From IMG/VR virus record IMGVR_UViG_3300020220_003380, positions 1-41,973 of that record: a DNA stretch of 41,973 nt, one strand, 5' to 3'. Shown in pieces: positions 23,783-32,021 of this stretch. The stretch is from a virus. The notes under the pieces were generated by a model. The model saw only the letters and a program-made list of their open reading frames with translations. It was not told the DNA's origin and searched no databases. The first letter of the stretch is position 1. The number at the start of each line of letters is the position of its first letter. A program made the translations under genes and the position numbers.

Positions 23783-23973
23783 ATTATTTTATAGCATTAA
23801 TGATCGGCGTACTTGCACTATCCAGTGTTTATGCAGCCGAAGAAAAACGAGTTTGTGTTAAAGAATTTGATAACAAAACTAAGAAAGAAAAAGAAGTTTG
23901 CAAAACAATCAAGGTTCACAAGAAACTAGAAGGAACCAAGATTGAAGATGCAAAAAAAGACTCAAAAAAATAA
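23779..23973 (+). CDS. Small secreted basic protein, unknown
   Basis: 64 residues with a cleavable signal peptide (MNYFIALMIGVLALSSVYAA, predicted cut after AYA-type VYA) and a mature part of about 44 residues that is very rich in lysine (KEFDNKTKKEKEVCKTIKVH) with two cysteines. It would be exported to the periplasm and could bind the anionic cell wall or membranes in lysis, but this is inference. It ends the lysis cassette; its stop lies immediately before two hairpins that look like transcription stops. Confidence 0.55.
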   Translation: MNYFIALMIGVLALSSVYAAEEKRVCVKEFDNKTKKEKEVCKTIKVHKKLEGTKIEDAKKDSKK

Positions 23974-24015
23974 AATTGTTAAACACAATTTAATACTAGA
24001 GCCCTTTATGGGCTC
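23973..24015 (+). terminator. Two hairpins after the lysis cassette
   Basis: AAATTGT (23973-23979) pairs with ACAATTT (23985-23991) across a 5-nt loop. GAGCCC (23999-24004) pairs with GGGCTC (24010-24015) across TTTAT and is followed by ATTTCATTTAT, a broken T-rich tail. The GC-rich second hairpin is the stronger candidate terminator and separates the lysis operon from the dnaJ promoter directly downstream. Confidence 0.6.
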
Positions 24016-24027
24016 ATTTCATTTATA

Positions 24028-24056
24028 TTGACTACTTACTTGGGAGGCTATATAAT
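24028..24056 (+). promoter_or_regulatory. Sigma70-like promoter giving a leaderless dnaJ mRNA
   Basis: TTGACT (24028-24033), 17-nt spacer, TATAAT (24051-24056). The predicted start falls at 24063 plus or minus one, which is the A of the dnaJ ATG, so the transcript would have no leader. The nearest Shine-Dalgarno-like sequence, GGGAGG (24042-24047), lies inside the promoter spacer, 15 nt before the ATG, and would not be present in this RNA. Confidence 0.78.
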
Positions 24057-24062
24057 AGTATT

Positions 24063-24929
24063 ATGAGTCATTATGCAACTTTAGGGGTCACTGAAAATGC
24101 CGGCCCAGATGAAATCAAAAAGGCCTATCGTAAACTTGCCAATCAACATCATCCCGACAAAGGTGGAGACACCGATATATTTCAAAAAATTCAGGCAGCA
24201 TATGATATATTAGGTGATCATGACCGTAGAGCACAATACGATGCTGAACGTAGTGGTATGGGTGGTTTTAGATTTACTGTCAATGGACAAGATGTCAACG
24301 GTGGCATACCTCCAGGAATGGAAGAAATGCTCCGTAATTTTGGATTTGCATTTGGTTCAGGATTTGCAAACCACAGAGACCCTTTGGCACATTTTAGGCA
24401 ACCAAGAAAAAACAAAGATTTACAAATCGAACTGCTAATAAGTTTGGCAAGCACCCTTGAAGAGCAAACCAAGATAATCAATGTTAAAACAACAAATGGT
24501 GACACCTATCCGATTGAAGTTAAAATTCCTCGAGGAGTTAAACCAAGTAGCACAATAAAATATCCAAACTTGGGCGACAACTTTTTTTCTTCCTTGCCAC
24601 GAGGAGATTTGTATGTGCGTATTCAAATCGAAGCAAATACTGTGTTTGGCATTGACAATTTAGATTTAATTACAGAAGCACAAATTGATTGTGTAAGAGC
24701 TATGGTAGGAGACACCTTGATTGTTCATGGCCTAGATGGCAAAAGATTTGAATTATCTTTACCTGCCGGAACTCAACCAAACACACGATTCAGAATAGCT
24801 AATCAAGGTCTTTATGCAATGAATCAAAATGTTAGGGGATCTTTAATAGTTAATGTTAAAATAAACGTTCCAATAAATTTGTCACAACAACAAATAGATT
24901 CGCTTAAAGAATTATTCTACATTCAATAA
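24063..24929 (+). CDS. DnaJ-type co-chaperone (class B, no zinc fingers)
   Basis: 288 residues. The J domain is complete: YATLGVTENAGPDEIKKAYR, HPD at 30-32, then DIFQKIQAAYDILGD. A short Gly/Phe-rich linker (GMGGFRFTVNGQDVNGGIPP) follows and then two beta-barrel substrate-binding domains (KIINVKTTNGDTYPIEVKIP, LDGKRFELSLPAGTQPNTRF). The CXXCXGXG zinc region is missing, as in CbpA/type II proteins. It would stimulate host DnaK ATPase and direct it to selected substrates. The next gene, a ClpA unfoldase, follows 8 nt later, so they probably act together. Confidence 0.9.
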   Translation: MSHYATLGVTENAGPDEIKKAYRKLANQHHPDKGGDTDIFQKIQAAYDILGDHDRRAQYDAERSGMGGFRFTVNGQDVNGGIPPGMEEMLRNFGFAFGSGFANHRDPLAHFRQPRKNKDLQIELLISLASTLEEQTKIINVKTTNGDTYPIEVKIPRGVKPSSTIKYPNLGDNFFSSLPRGDLYVRIQIEANTVFGIDNLDLITEAQIDCVRAMVGDTLIVHGLDGKRFELSLPAGTQPNTRFRIANQGLYAMNQNVRGSLIVNVKINVPINLSQQQIDSLKELFYIQ

Positions 24930-24937
24930 ATATTTTT

Positions 24938-27232
24938 ATGCTACAAACCAACCCAGAAATTGATTATATAGTGGCTGAAGCAACACAATTGGCCAAAGAT
25001 TTAAGTCATGAATATGTAACTCTGGAGCATGTATTTTTATCAATGATAAGGTTTAATCCTTTCAAAGAATTGTTAACAGAGTTTGGTGCCGATACTGATG
25101 GATTAGATGCAGAGCTAGAATCTTATTTGCTCCAAGCTACAAATTTGATTGTTAGTGACTTTGAGCCAAAAAAAACACACACTCTCGAACGTGTCTTTAA
25201 TCGTGCGTTTACTCAGGTTTTGTTTAGTGCAAGAAAGCATATAGAGTTAATGGATTTGTTTCTCAGCATCCATGCTGAAAACAATAGCTATGCACACTAT
25301 TTTATGGTCAAGTATGGCCTCGATCGCGCGAAATTGGTTGAGGTGTATAATAAAACTTATAAATCTGAATCAAGTAAATCCCTGGCCAGCTCAGACCGTG
25401 CAGACAAGATTTTAGAACACTACTGTGACAATCTAAACACAGCAGCCAAAGAAGGTAAAATTGATCCAGTCATTGGTCGGGCGCAAGAAACCGCAGACAT
25501 AGTAGAAATACTGGCACGTAGGAACAAAAGCAATGTACTCATGGTAGGTGATCCCGGTGTAGGTAAAACAGCAATTGCAGAAGGTCTAGCATTGTCTATT
25601 ATTTCCAAAACAGTGCCGTTATATCTACAAGGCTACACTGTGTACAATTTAGATATTGGAAGCTTGTTAGCAGGCAGCAAGTATCGTGGTGATTTTGAAG
25701 AAAAAATACAAGAAATTATCTCGGCATTGAACACAAAAGGTAATGCAATTCTCTTTATAGACGAAGCACATCAAATGCGAGGTGCCGGAGCAGGAAGTCA
25801 AAGCAGTGTAGACTTCAGTAACATGATAAAGCCTGCATTAAGCAAAGGCAAGATAAAAGTAATTGCAAGTACAACATGGGAGGAGTACACGCAAAGTTTT
25901 GAAAAAGATCGCGCACTTATGCGTAGATTTCAACGTGTGACCATCGACGAACCCAGTGCAGAAACAACAAAAGAAATTCTACTTGGTTTAAGATTTAACT
26001 TTGAAAAGTTTCATGGCGGCACAATACTAGATGAAGCCATAGACGCCGCTGTGGAATTGAGTGTTAGATATCAGACTGACAAAAAACTACCAGACAAAGC
26101 TATTGATTTGATTGATGCATGTTGCGCTAAACATCGAATCAAAAATAACACATGGACTGTAACAAGAACTGATGTTGTTACAGCTATTAGTAGAATAACA
26201 AAAATACCAATTGATCAAATTGGAGACACTGCATCAAAAAGTGTAAAGGGCATTAGCAGTTTAGAAATGCTTATAAAAGATAAATTGTATGGTCAAGATA
26301 CTGCTGTAGAAAATGTTTTAGAAAAAATTTATGTAAGTAAAGCGGGTTTAAAGTCAATCAATAAACCAATTGGTAATTTTTTATTTTTAGGACCAACTGG
26401 CACAGGAAAAACTGAACTAGCAAAATTACTATCAGAGCACCTTGGTATGAAACTGCTTAGATATGACATGAGTGAGTATCAGGAACGACACACAGTGGCC
26501 AAATTGATAGGTGCACCTCCAGGATATGTAGGGTACGACGACGGTAATCTTGGTGGAGGATTATTGATTTCTGATATTGAAAAAAATCCAAACTGTATAA
26601 TTTTAATGGATGAGATAGAAAAAGCACACCCGGATGTAAGCAATATTTTATTGCAAATGATGGACGAGGGTTCAGTCACAAGCAGCAATGGTAAAAAAGC
26701 AGATTGCAAAAATGCAATTATTATACTAACATCTAATCTTGGTGCAGCAGATAACGAAAAAAACACTATTGGATTTACCACTGCATTAGAAAAGTCAGGC
26801 GAAGATGATCGTGCGGTCAAGGACTTTTTCAAACCTGAATTTAGAAATAGACTAGATGGCATAGTAAAATTTGTCAAACTAGATCAACTCAGCATGCGTA
26901 AAATTGTTAACAAGTGTATCAATGAACTCAATGATTTACTTCTTGACAAGCAATTGCGTGTTAGATTAACCGAACAGGCTGTAGATGAACTAATCACAAC
27001 TGGCTTTGATAGCAAAATGGGCGCAAGACCGTTGCAAAGAAAAATCAATGATTTGATCAAAGTGCCTTTAAGTAAAAAAATCTTGTTTGAAAACATCATG
27101 GCAGGTAATACGGTTATAGTTGATTATTGCCAGGACAAGTTTGTATTTCAAACTGCAGACACATTAACCTTTCAACATAGAATAGACGAAAATGGATACA
27201 TCGTTCTGGAAGAACCTATCACCCAGTATTGA
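24938..27232 (+). CDS. ClpA-like AAA+ unfoldase with ClpP-docking loop
   Basis: 764 residues, near E. coli ClpA (758). An N-terminal Clp repeat region (1-140) precedes two AAA+ domains: Walker A GDPGVGKT (204-211) and GPTGTGKT (485-492), Walker B ILFIDEAH and IILMDEIE, pore loops KYRG (248-251) and GYVG (529-532), arginine-finger region FRNRLD. There is no ClpB middle domain, so it is not a disaggregase of that type. The loop IGF (611-613) matches the IGL/IGF ClpP-docking motif, so it could feed substrates to host ClpP. AATAAATATT precedes it and may be a late-type box. Confidence 0.93.
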   Translation: MLQTNPEIDYIVAEATQLAKDLSHEYVTLEHVFLSMIRFNPFKELLTEFGADTDGLDAELESYLLQATNLIVSDFEPKKTHTLERVFNRAFTQVLFSARKHIELMDLFLSIHAENNSYAHYFMVKYGLDRAKLVEVYNKTYKSESSKSLASSDRADKILEHYCDNLNTAAKEGKIDPVIGRAQETADIVEILARRNKSNVLMVGDPGVGKTAIAEGLALSIISKTVPLYLQGYTVYNLDIGSLLAGSKYRGDFEEKIQEIISALNTKGNAILFIDEAHQMRGAGAGSQSSVDFSNMIKPALSKGKIKVIASTTWEEYTQSFEKDRALMRRFQRVTIDEPSAETTKEILLGLRFNFEKFHGGTILDEAIDAAVELSVRYQTDKKLPDKAIDLIDACCAKHRIKNNTWTVTRTDVVTAISRITKIPIDQIGDTASKSVKGISSLEMLIKDKLYGQDTAVENVLEKIYVSKAGLKSINKPIGNFLFLGPTGTGKTELAKLLSEHLGMKLLRYDMSEYQERHTVAKLIGAPPGYVGYDDGNLGGGLLISDIEKNPNCIILMDEIEKAHPDVSNILLQMMDEGSVTSSNGKKADCKNAIIILTSNLGAADNEKNTIGFTTALEKSGEDDRAVKDFFKPEFRNRLDGIVKFVKLDQLSMRKIVNKCINELNDLLLDKQLRVRLTEQAVDELITTGFDSKMGARPLQRKINDLIKVPLSKKILFENIMAGNTVIVDYCQDKFVFQTADTLTFQHRIDENGYIVLEEPITQY

Positions 27233-27914
27233 AATACAAGCATCAACAAAACAATTTTATAATCAATATTACTATAGATTAGACATCTATGCTCCTGGTT
27301 GTAAAAGTATAAGATGTGCAGATATTGCACTGGACATTAGTAAAAGGCGTGACTGGGTGCGAGATTATCGACGCCAAGGTTCTTGGCACAACAAACAATT
27401 GTTTAAGTATCTCAAAGAGGCGAATGTGGGGTTTTTGCATAGTCTAAGTAATCTTTATTATGAATATCCTGACGTAAAAATACGTACAGAGGAACCTAAA
27501 ATTTCTGTTTATGCTACAGATGAAACCATGATCAAATCTGTTGCAAAATCAATAGATCCCGATAACAGAGATAAAATAACATCAATAACTGGACCAGCCA
27601 ATGAAGAAATCAAGGCTAGATTAGAAAAACATATGGTACTGGTCAAAAAGCCTCCTAAATATCAATATAGAATTTGGTTTAAGGAAAAGCAATTTAGTTA
27701 TGAATCTCGGATTCAAATATTAAATTATCTTCAAAGTTTAGGGGATCTGGTAAGATTGACTGATCACACTCGTGAAAGTTTAACCAGACCACACGATTGG
27801 ATTTGGGGTGCATATTTTTACACTAACGATAAAAAAGTGGCCACGTTCATAACACTTATTAACCCAGATATTATTAGAGAAGTTTCTGAGTTCGTTTACT
27901 TGGATAATAAATAA
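27192..27914 (+). CDS. Conserved phage protein of unknown function
   Basis: 240 residues, beginning 41 nt inside the ClpA gene, so translation is probably coupled. The sequence (QFYNQYYYRLDIYAPGCKSI, then RDYRRQGSWHNKQLFKYLKE, YRIWFKEKQFSYESRIQILN) alternates beta strands and basic helices. The second half repeats a pattern of the first (residues 30-60 compared with 165-215), hinting at two related domains. FYNQY-type proteins are seen in other large aquatic phages without function. No motif for catalysis is visible. Confidence 0.6.
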   Translation: MDTSFWKNLSPSIEIQASTKQFYNQYYYRLDIYAPGCKSIRCADIALDISKRRDWVRDYRRQGSWHNKQLFKYLKEANVGFLHSLSNLYYEYPDVKIRTEEPKISVYATDETMIKSVAKSIDPDNRDKITSITGPANEEIKARLEKHMVLVKKPPKYQYRIWFKEKQFSYESRIQILNYLQSLGDLVRLTDHTRESLTRPHDWIWGAYFYTNDKKVATFITLINPDIIREVSEFVYLDNK

Positions 27915-27937
27915 CTTTATTATTCAAGGAAGCCCAA

Positions 27938-28102
27938 ATGGCCAAAGTACATGAAGAAGTGGTAATTATATCTGTAAGCAAACTTGTCAAAGACCACGAA
28001 ACCCCTGGTGTGTTTATTACTGAAGAAATTAGAGCAGCACTTGAACAAGTGGCACAAGAACTGCTAGGCAACAGCGTGGTAGTAGAAGCAAACAAAGCCT
28101 AA
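27938..28102 (+). CDS. Small conserved phage protein (54 aa), unknown
   Basis: 54 residues from ATG 27938 with AAGGA at 27926-27930. The sequence MAKVHEEVVIISVSKLVKDH, then ITEEIRAALEQVAQELLGNS VVVEANKA is a compact beta-alpha-beta pattern and is typical of a tiny conserved protein found in many phages of this type, usually in the same frame as structural genes. AATAAATAAC (27906-27915) upstream may be a weak late-type box. No role known. Confidence 0.65.
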   Translation: MAKVHEEVVIISVSKLVKDHETPGVFITEEIRAALEQVAQELLGNSVVVEANKA

Positions 28103-28125
28103 TCAATTAACTAAGAGAGAAATCA

Positions 28126-29076
28126 ATGACCAAAAAAGTAATTGGAGAATCTGCATCTACACAGGCAGATGCAGTGGCAGCAATCAAGGCAGCAGTAGCA
28201 GCCAAGCAATCAGCAGCACCTGACCCGAAAGATGCAGTAGCGATGATTAAAGCTGCTGCTGCACAACAGGCTCAGCAACGTGAACAACAGCAACAAGGTG
28301 TTCCGTTTGACTTTACTAAATGCCATTTGCATATTGGCATGCCCTGTTATGGTGGGAATGTCAGCGAACCTACAATGACTAGTCTGTTGCGTTTTATTCT
28401 TATGGCGCAACAAGTTGGATTAAATTGGAGTCTTGACACCATGGTCAATGAAAGCTTGGTCACTAGAGCAAGAAACAACTTGATGGCTAAGATGATGACT
28501 AATGCGTCTGCTACACATTTTATGTTTATTGATGCTGACATTCGTTTCCAACCAGAAAGTATCTTGCAAATGATGGCTTGTGATAAAGATGTTATTGGCG
28601 GCCTATATCCTAAGAAAGCATTGCCAGTAAATTATGTTATCAATCTCAAGCGCGAAACAAAAGTACAAGGTGATATTTTCACTGTTGATACAATGGGCAC
28701 AGGTTTCTTGTTGTTTAAACGGCATGTATATGAAACACTGTGCAAAGCACACCCAGAAACCAAATATGTAGATGACGTTGGTCTTGGTAAACAATTTGAA
28801 CCCACAATGTACAGCATCTTTGATGTGGCCATTGATGAAAAAGGACACTATCTATCTGAAGATTGGCAGTTCTGCCGTAGATGGAGTGCATTAGGCGGCG
28901 AGATCTGGGCGCATGGCAAAGTGTTATTAAACCACATCGGACATTACGAATTTGTTGGAGATCTCAGCAAGATGCCACAATTTGCACAACCTGAAGGTGC
29001 AGCACCAGAACTGGATGCATCTGCGCCGGCTGCACTAGCTGATGCAATTAAAATGGCGCAAAAGGCACCAGCATAA
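28126..29076 (+). CDS. GT-A-fold glycosyltransferase
   Basis: 316 residues. An Ala/Gln-rich linker (1-60) precedes the catalytic domain: HIGMPCYGGNVSEPTMTSLL, RARNNLMAKMMTN, then the DxD motif FMFIDADIRF (D136-D138) and the acceptor-side SEDWQFCRRW with a conserved ED pair. This is a GT-A family member (GT2-like) of a type frequent in large aquatic phages. It would transfer a sugar from a nucleotide sugar to DNA, a virion protein or a host glycan; the substrate is unknown. The N-terminal linker with repeats of DAVAxIKAA suggests attachment to another component. Confidence 0.85.
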   Translation: MTKKVIGESASTQADAVAAIKAAVAAKQSAAPDPKDAVAMIKAAAAQQAQQREQQQQGVPFDFTKCHLHIGMPCYGGNVSEPTMTSLLRFILMAQQVGLNWSLDTMVNESLVTRARNNLMAKMMTNASATHFMFIDADIRFQPESILQMMACDKDVIGGLYPKKALPVNYVINLKRETKVQGDIFTVDTMGTGFLLFKRHVYETLCKAHPETKYVDDVGLGKQFEPTMYSIFDVAIDEKGHYLSEDWQFCRRWSALGGEIWAHGKVLLNHIGHYEFVGDLSKMPQFAQPEGAAPELDASAPAALADAIKMAQKAPA

Positions 29077-29086
29077 AGGACAGGCA

Positions 29087-29566
29087 ATGGAACATGAAAA
29101 TTTACATTTTAAAATAGGATTGAGTGGCTCGTCGTCAAAAAAACAACCTAAAATTAAAATTTTGCTGAATGGTCAAGAACAGTTATCTACACAATTGACA
29201 GTTGCCCCATTTGTTACTCAATACTTTGAATTTGATGCTACAGTACATGATGGCGATTGTGTACTAAGCATCGAGTTATTAAACAAAACAATATACGATA
29301 CTGTATTAGATAAAGATGGTAGCATAACCGAAGACATGTTATTAAACATAGAATCAGTTGAAATAGACGCAATTGATCTAGGATCTTTACTTTGGACAGC
29401 TAGTGATTATGAGCCGGATTATCCTGAAATATATCGGCAAGAAACCATCAAGCAAGGCCAAGATTTGGCTGTATCAATTAAAAATTGTGTAAACTTGGGC
29501 TGGAACGGACGTTGGACTTTACCTTTTACAAGTCCGTTTTACATTTGGTTGCTAGAGACCATTTAA
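29087..29566 (+). CDS. Beta-sandwich protein of a phage family, possible carbohydrate binding
   Basis: 159 residues from ATG 29087, with AAAGGA ending 4 nt upstream of GCA; the in-frame start at 29042 lies inside the glycosyltransferase gene. The pattern of short strands (KIKILLNGQEQLSTQLTVAP, YFEFDATVHDGDCVLSIELL, DTVLDKDGSITEDMLLNIES) ends with WNGRWTLPFTSPFYIWLLET. It resembles the CBM-like jelly-roll proteins that occur beside structural genes in aquatic phages. The gene at 30816 has a related plan. It may decorate the virion; unproven. Confidence 0.55.
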   Translation: MEHENLHFKIGLSGSSSKKQPKIKILLNGQEQLSTQLTVAPFVTQYFEFDATVHDGDCVLSIELLNKTIYDTVLDKDGSITEDMLLNIESVEIDAIDLGSLLWTASDYEPDYPEIYRQETIKQGQDLAVSIKNCVNLGWNGRWTLPFTSPFYIWLLETI

Positions 29567-29575
29567 GCTAAATAC
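29567..29575 (+). promoter_or_regulatory. Late-type promoter motif GCTAAATAC
   Basis: GCTAAATAC begins one base after the TAA stop of the upstream gene and lies 20 nt before the ATG at 29596. It matches the TAAATAC core of the other sites (first two bases differ). It would drive the block of putatively packaged proteins that starts here. Confidence 0.5.
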
Positions 29576-29595
29576 AGCAATATAATGGATGTTTC

Positions 29596-30816
29596 ATGCA
29601 TATTGCTGATCTTTTTGAATCGTATGTAGCTGAAGCTGGCCCGCAATTGGTTGTACTATACCCGGGCCGATTTCAACCTTTTCACCTCGGGCACAGAGAA
29701 GTATTTCAAAGCCTACAAAACAAGTTCGGGCGCGACAGCGTCTATATTGCAACTAGCAATAAAACAGAACTTCCTAAAAGCCCTTTTAATTTTTCAGACA
29801 AAACAGTATTCATGAACGCAGCTGGAGTACCCAGTGATCGTATTGTGGAAGTAACCAATCCTTACAAATTACCAGAACAGCAATTCAATCCTGCTAATAC
29901 AATTTTTATAGCAGCAGTCGGTACTCCGGATCGAGACCGCCTGCGCCCAGACAGCGTAAAGAAAGATGGCAATCCGGGTTATTTTAAAACGTTCAAAAGC
30001 TTGGACGAATGTACAACTGCTGACAAGCACGGGTATGTAATAATTGCAGACGAGCGTCAAAAAGTTATCTCCATAAACGGACAACAGGTAGATGTCAGTC
30101 ATGGCACAGCTGCACGAGCAGCATGGAATGCAGTTAGAGACACACCTAAATTACGTAGTGAATATTTGTTACAAATGTACGGTAGAGATGATGCTGAACT
30201 TGGTAGAATACTGGATAAAATACCACAAACTGTTACTGAGGATCAGGAAGCAGAACTTACTCCGCTTCAAAAACAAACCGGCAAATTAACTTACCAATTG
30301 TACAAACAAGACAAATACAATACTGGCAAATACCCACCTGGTCAAGACAATGTGATTGGTAATCAGGCGCCTTGGGATAAACCAACAGAGAAGATGCCCG
30401 GTGACTTTAAAGGTCATGTACATGACACTGAATTAGGCAAAAGAATCAAAAGCGATCCTGCTACAGCCAGAATGGACGATCCTATGCTGAAGTGGGGCGG
30501 TGAAAATTATGGTCTGGAGTCGGAAGTTAAAAAACGCAGTCGCGATCGTTACTATGAAACTGCTGGTGTAGGTGTTATTGCAAATAAAAAACAGGCCCGC
30601 GATCCAAGATATAGTCACAGTCTGACCAATGATATAAGTCCCGGTGAAGTAAACAGACAACTTAAAAAAATGCATTTAGTCGACAGTGTAGAACAATTGA
30701 AAGAACAAATAGCCACATTGAAAGAAAAATGGAGCGCCAAATACAAACGCAGCATCAACTGCAATCGTCCTCGAGGCTTTAGCCAGCGAGCTCATTGCCA
30801 AGGTAGAAAAAAATAA
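29596..30816 (+). CDS. Nucleotidyltransferase-domain protein with capsid-targeting-like N-terminus
   Basis: 406 residues. Residues 1-13 (MHIADLFESYVAE) end in a (V/I/L)xE site like T4 capsid-targeting peptides. The catalytic domain starts at about 18 with VVLYPGRFQPFHLGHREV; HLGH (30-33) is the signature of the HIGH-type cytidylyl/adenylyltransferase superfamily (NadM, NMNAT). The usual ISGTxIR is replaced by SHGTAARAAW. The C-terminal half is linker with conserved modules and ends KWSAKYKRSINCNRPRGFSQ RAHCQGRKK. If packaged, the enzyme would enter the cell with the DNA. Its exact substrate is not known. Confidence 0.75.
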   Translation: MHIADLFESYVAEAGPQLVVLYPGRFQPFHLGHREVFQSLQNKFGRDSVYIATSNKTELPKSPFNFSDKTVFMNAAGVPSDRIVEVTNPYKLPEQQFNPANTIFIAAVGTPDRDRLRPDSVKKDGNPGYFKTFKSLDECTTADKHGYVIIADERQKVISINGQQVDVSHGTAARAAWNAVRDTPKLRSEYLLQMYGRDDAELGRILDKIPQTVTEDQEAELTPLQKQTGKLTYQLYKQDKYNTGKYPPGQDNVIGNQAPWDKPTEKMPGDFKGHVHDTELGKRIKSDPATARMDDPMLKWGGENYGLESEVKKRSRDRYYETAGVGVIANKKQARDPRYSHSLTNDISPGEVNRQLKKMHLVDSVEQLKEQIATLKEKWSAKYKRSINCNRPRGFSQRAHCQGRKK

Positions 30817-31295
30817 TGCATACTAAATTGGAGGTTGATGTTTACAGCCACTGGAGCGACAATCCCCCAATTTACAGAATTTATGTTGACAACGAAATGC
30901 TGGTCGAACGTACATTTGGATGGCCTAGCTATCAGAACTATATCACCGAACACATGTATTGTGACCTAGACACTGGTGTACATACTTTTTGTTTAGAAAA
31001 TTTAGATAATCGCAGTCGTTTTGAACTCGAACACTTTAAGGTTGACCAACAACCAGTTAACAAAAATTTGTTAAAAACAAATGGCGCACGTATTGAATGG
31101 AGATTTGTTGTAGATCATTTGTTGAATCGTCGCGAAACACACACACATAATTTGTTAATTGATCTAGCAAAGGTTTCGCGACCAACTCCGTTGGCACCAC
31201 CCGCTGAACGTCCTAGGAAGGTTGTACAAGTTAAAAATTATGATACCTATATTCCATTGGTACAAAGAGCCAGGCAGTTGAACGCCAAAAAATAA
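30816..31295 (+). CDS. Beta-rich phage protein, possible sugar-binding fold
   Basis: 159 residues. The sequence YSHWSDNPPIYRIYVDNEML, then CDLDTGVHTFCLENLDNRSR FELEHFKVDQ and ARIEWRFVVDHLLNRRE is a run of beta strands, with an overall plan similar to the protein at 29087. The C-terminus is a Pro/Lys linker (RPTPLAPPAERPRKVVQVKN). ATG overlaps the upstream stop. It lies within the block of putatively packaged proteins but has no capsid-targeting-like start itself. No function assigned. Confidence 0.55.
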   Translation: MHTKLEVDVYSHWSDNPPIYRIYVDNEMLVERTFGWPSYQNYITEHMYCDLDTGVHTFCLENLDNRSRFELEHFKVDQQPVNKNLLKTNGARIEWRFVVDHLLNRRETHTHNLLIDLAKVSRPTPLAPPAERPRKVVQVKNYDTYIPLVQRARQLNAKK

Positions 31296-31299
31296 ATAC
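31291..31299 (+). promoter_or_regulatory. Late-type promoter motif AATAAATAC
   Basis: AATAAATAC overlaps the TAA stop of the preceding gene and lies 20 nt before the ATG at 31320, with AGGA (31309-31312) between them. Same word and layout as at 2954. Confidence 0.6.
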
Positions 31300-31319
31300 T
31301 ACATTATCAGGAAACACAC

Positions 31320-32021
31320 ATGAAACCAACAGAATTTATAGTAGAAAACAGCATAATCGCTCAAGAAGCCGATGATATGCATAGAGATCACGAAGTGCAA
31401 ATGGCTAGAAGTCAGATGTATTCAGCAGCACAGGCAGCAATTGAAATACATCGTTTGCTTAGAGATGTAAGCGAAATGGAAGGCCTAGAAGGTTGGGTAC
31501 AAAGCAAACTGACTCTTGCAAGCCAGTATCTAGAAAGTGTAAGAGATTACATGAAGTACGAAGCAGTAAGTCAAGAGCCAGAAATGATGGCATTCGCTGA
31601 ATCAGCTGCTGATTACGCTCTAGACCAACTGCTGGTTGAAGATGACTACGACGATGCTGTCAAGGATTTTTTGGCCAAGGGCGGCCAAGTGCAAAAAGGT
31701 AAAACACACAAGCCAAGAAAATCAGAACGTTTAGGCGGAAGTAGACACATTGGTGGCGGTGGCGAAAAGATGAAGTCAAGCCGTACTGGCATCAGTTCTA
31801 AGCCAACAGGTAGAGCTGTGGCAGGACAAGCCAGCCTGGGTGAACAAGGCATGGCAGAAGGCCAACAACTGTCAGAGATGGCCACAGGTGGTGCCAGCAG
31901 TGCAGGTGCAGTGGCAACATCCATGTCTGGTCCTGGTCACAAACCTTCAAGTGGAGTGCCAAAGAAAATGGGCAACAGTTACAAATCTAAAAAAGTCACA
32001 GTGGGCAAAGGCATCTATTGA
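31320..32021 (+). CDS. Putative internal capsid protein with CTS-like N-terminus
   Basis: 233 residues. MKPTEFIVE at the start resembles the T4 internal-protein leader MKTYQEFIAE and ends in a (L/I)xE prohead-protease-type site. A helical module follows (SAAQAAIEIHRLLRDVSEME, then EGWVQSKLTLASQYLESVRD YMKYE), one I recognise from many phage proteins near head genes. The C-terminal half is Gly/Ser/Lys-rich (GGSRHIGGGGEKMKSSRTGI) and probably disordered and positively charged, suited to DNA contact. Packaging inside the head is inferred from the start peptide and the neighbours. Confidence 0.6.
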   Translation: MKPTEFIVENSIIAQEADDMHRDHEVQMARSQMYSAAQAAIEIHRLLRDVSEMEGLEGWVQSKLTLASQYLESVRDYMKYEAVSQEPEMMAFAESAADYALDQLLVEDDYDDAVKDFLAKGGQVQKGKTHKPRKSERLGGSRHIGGGGEKMKSSRTGISSKPTGRAVAGQASLGEQGMAEGQQLSEMATGGASSAGAVATSMSGPGHKPSSGVPKKMGNSYKSKKVTVGKGIY

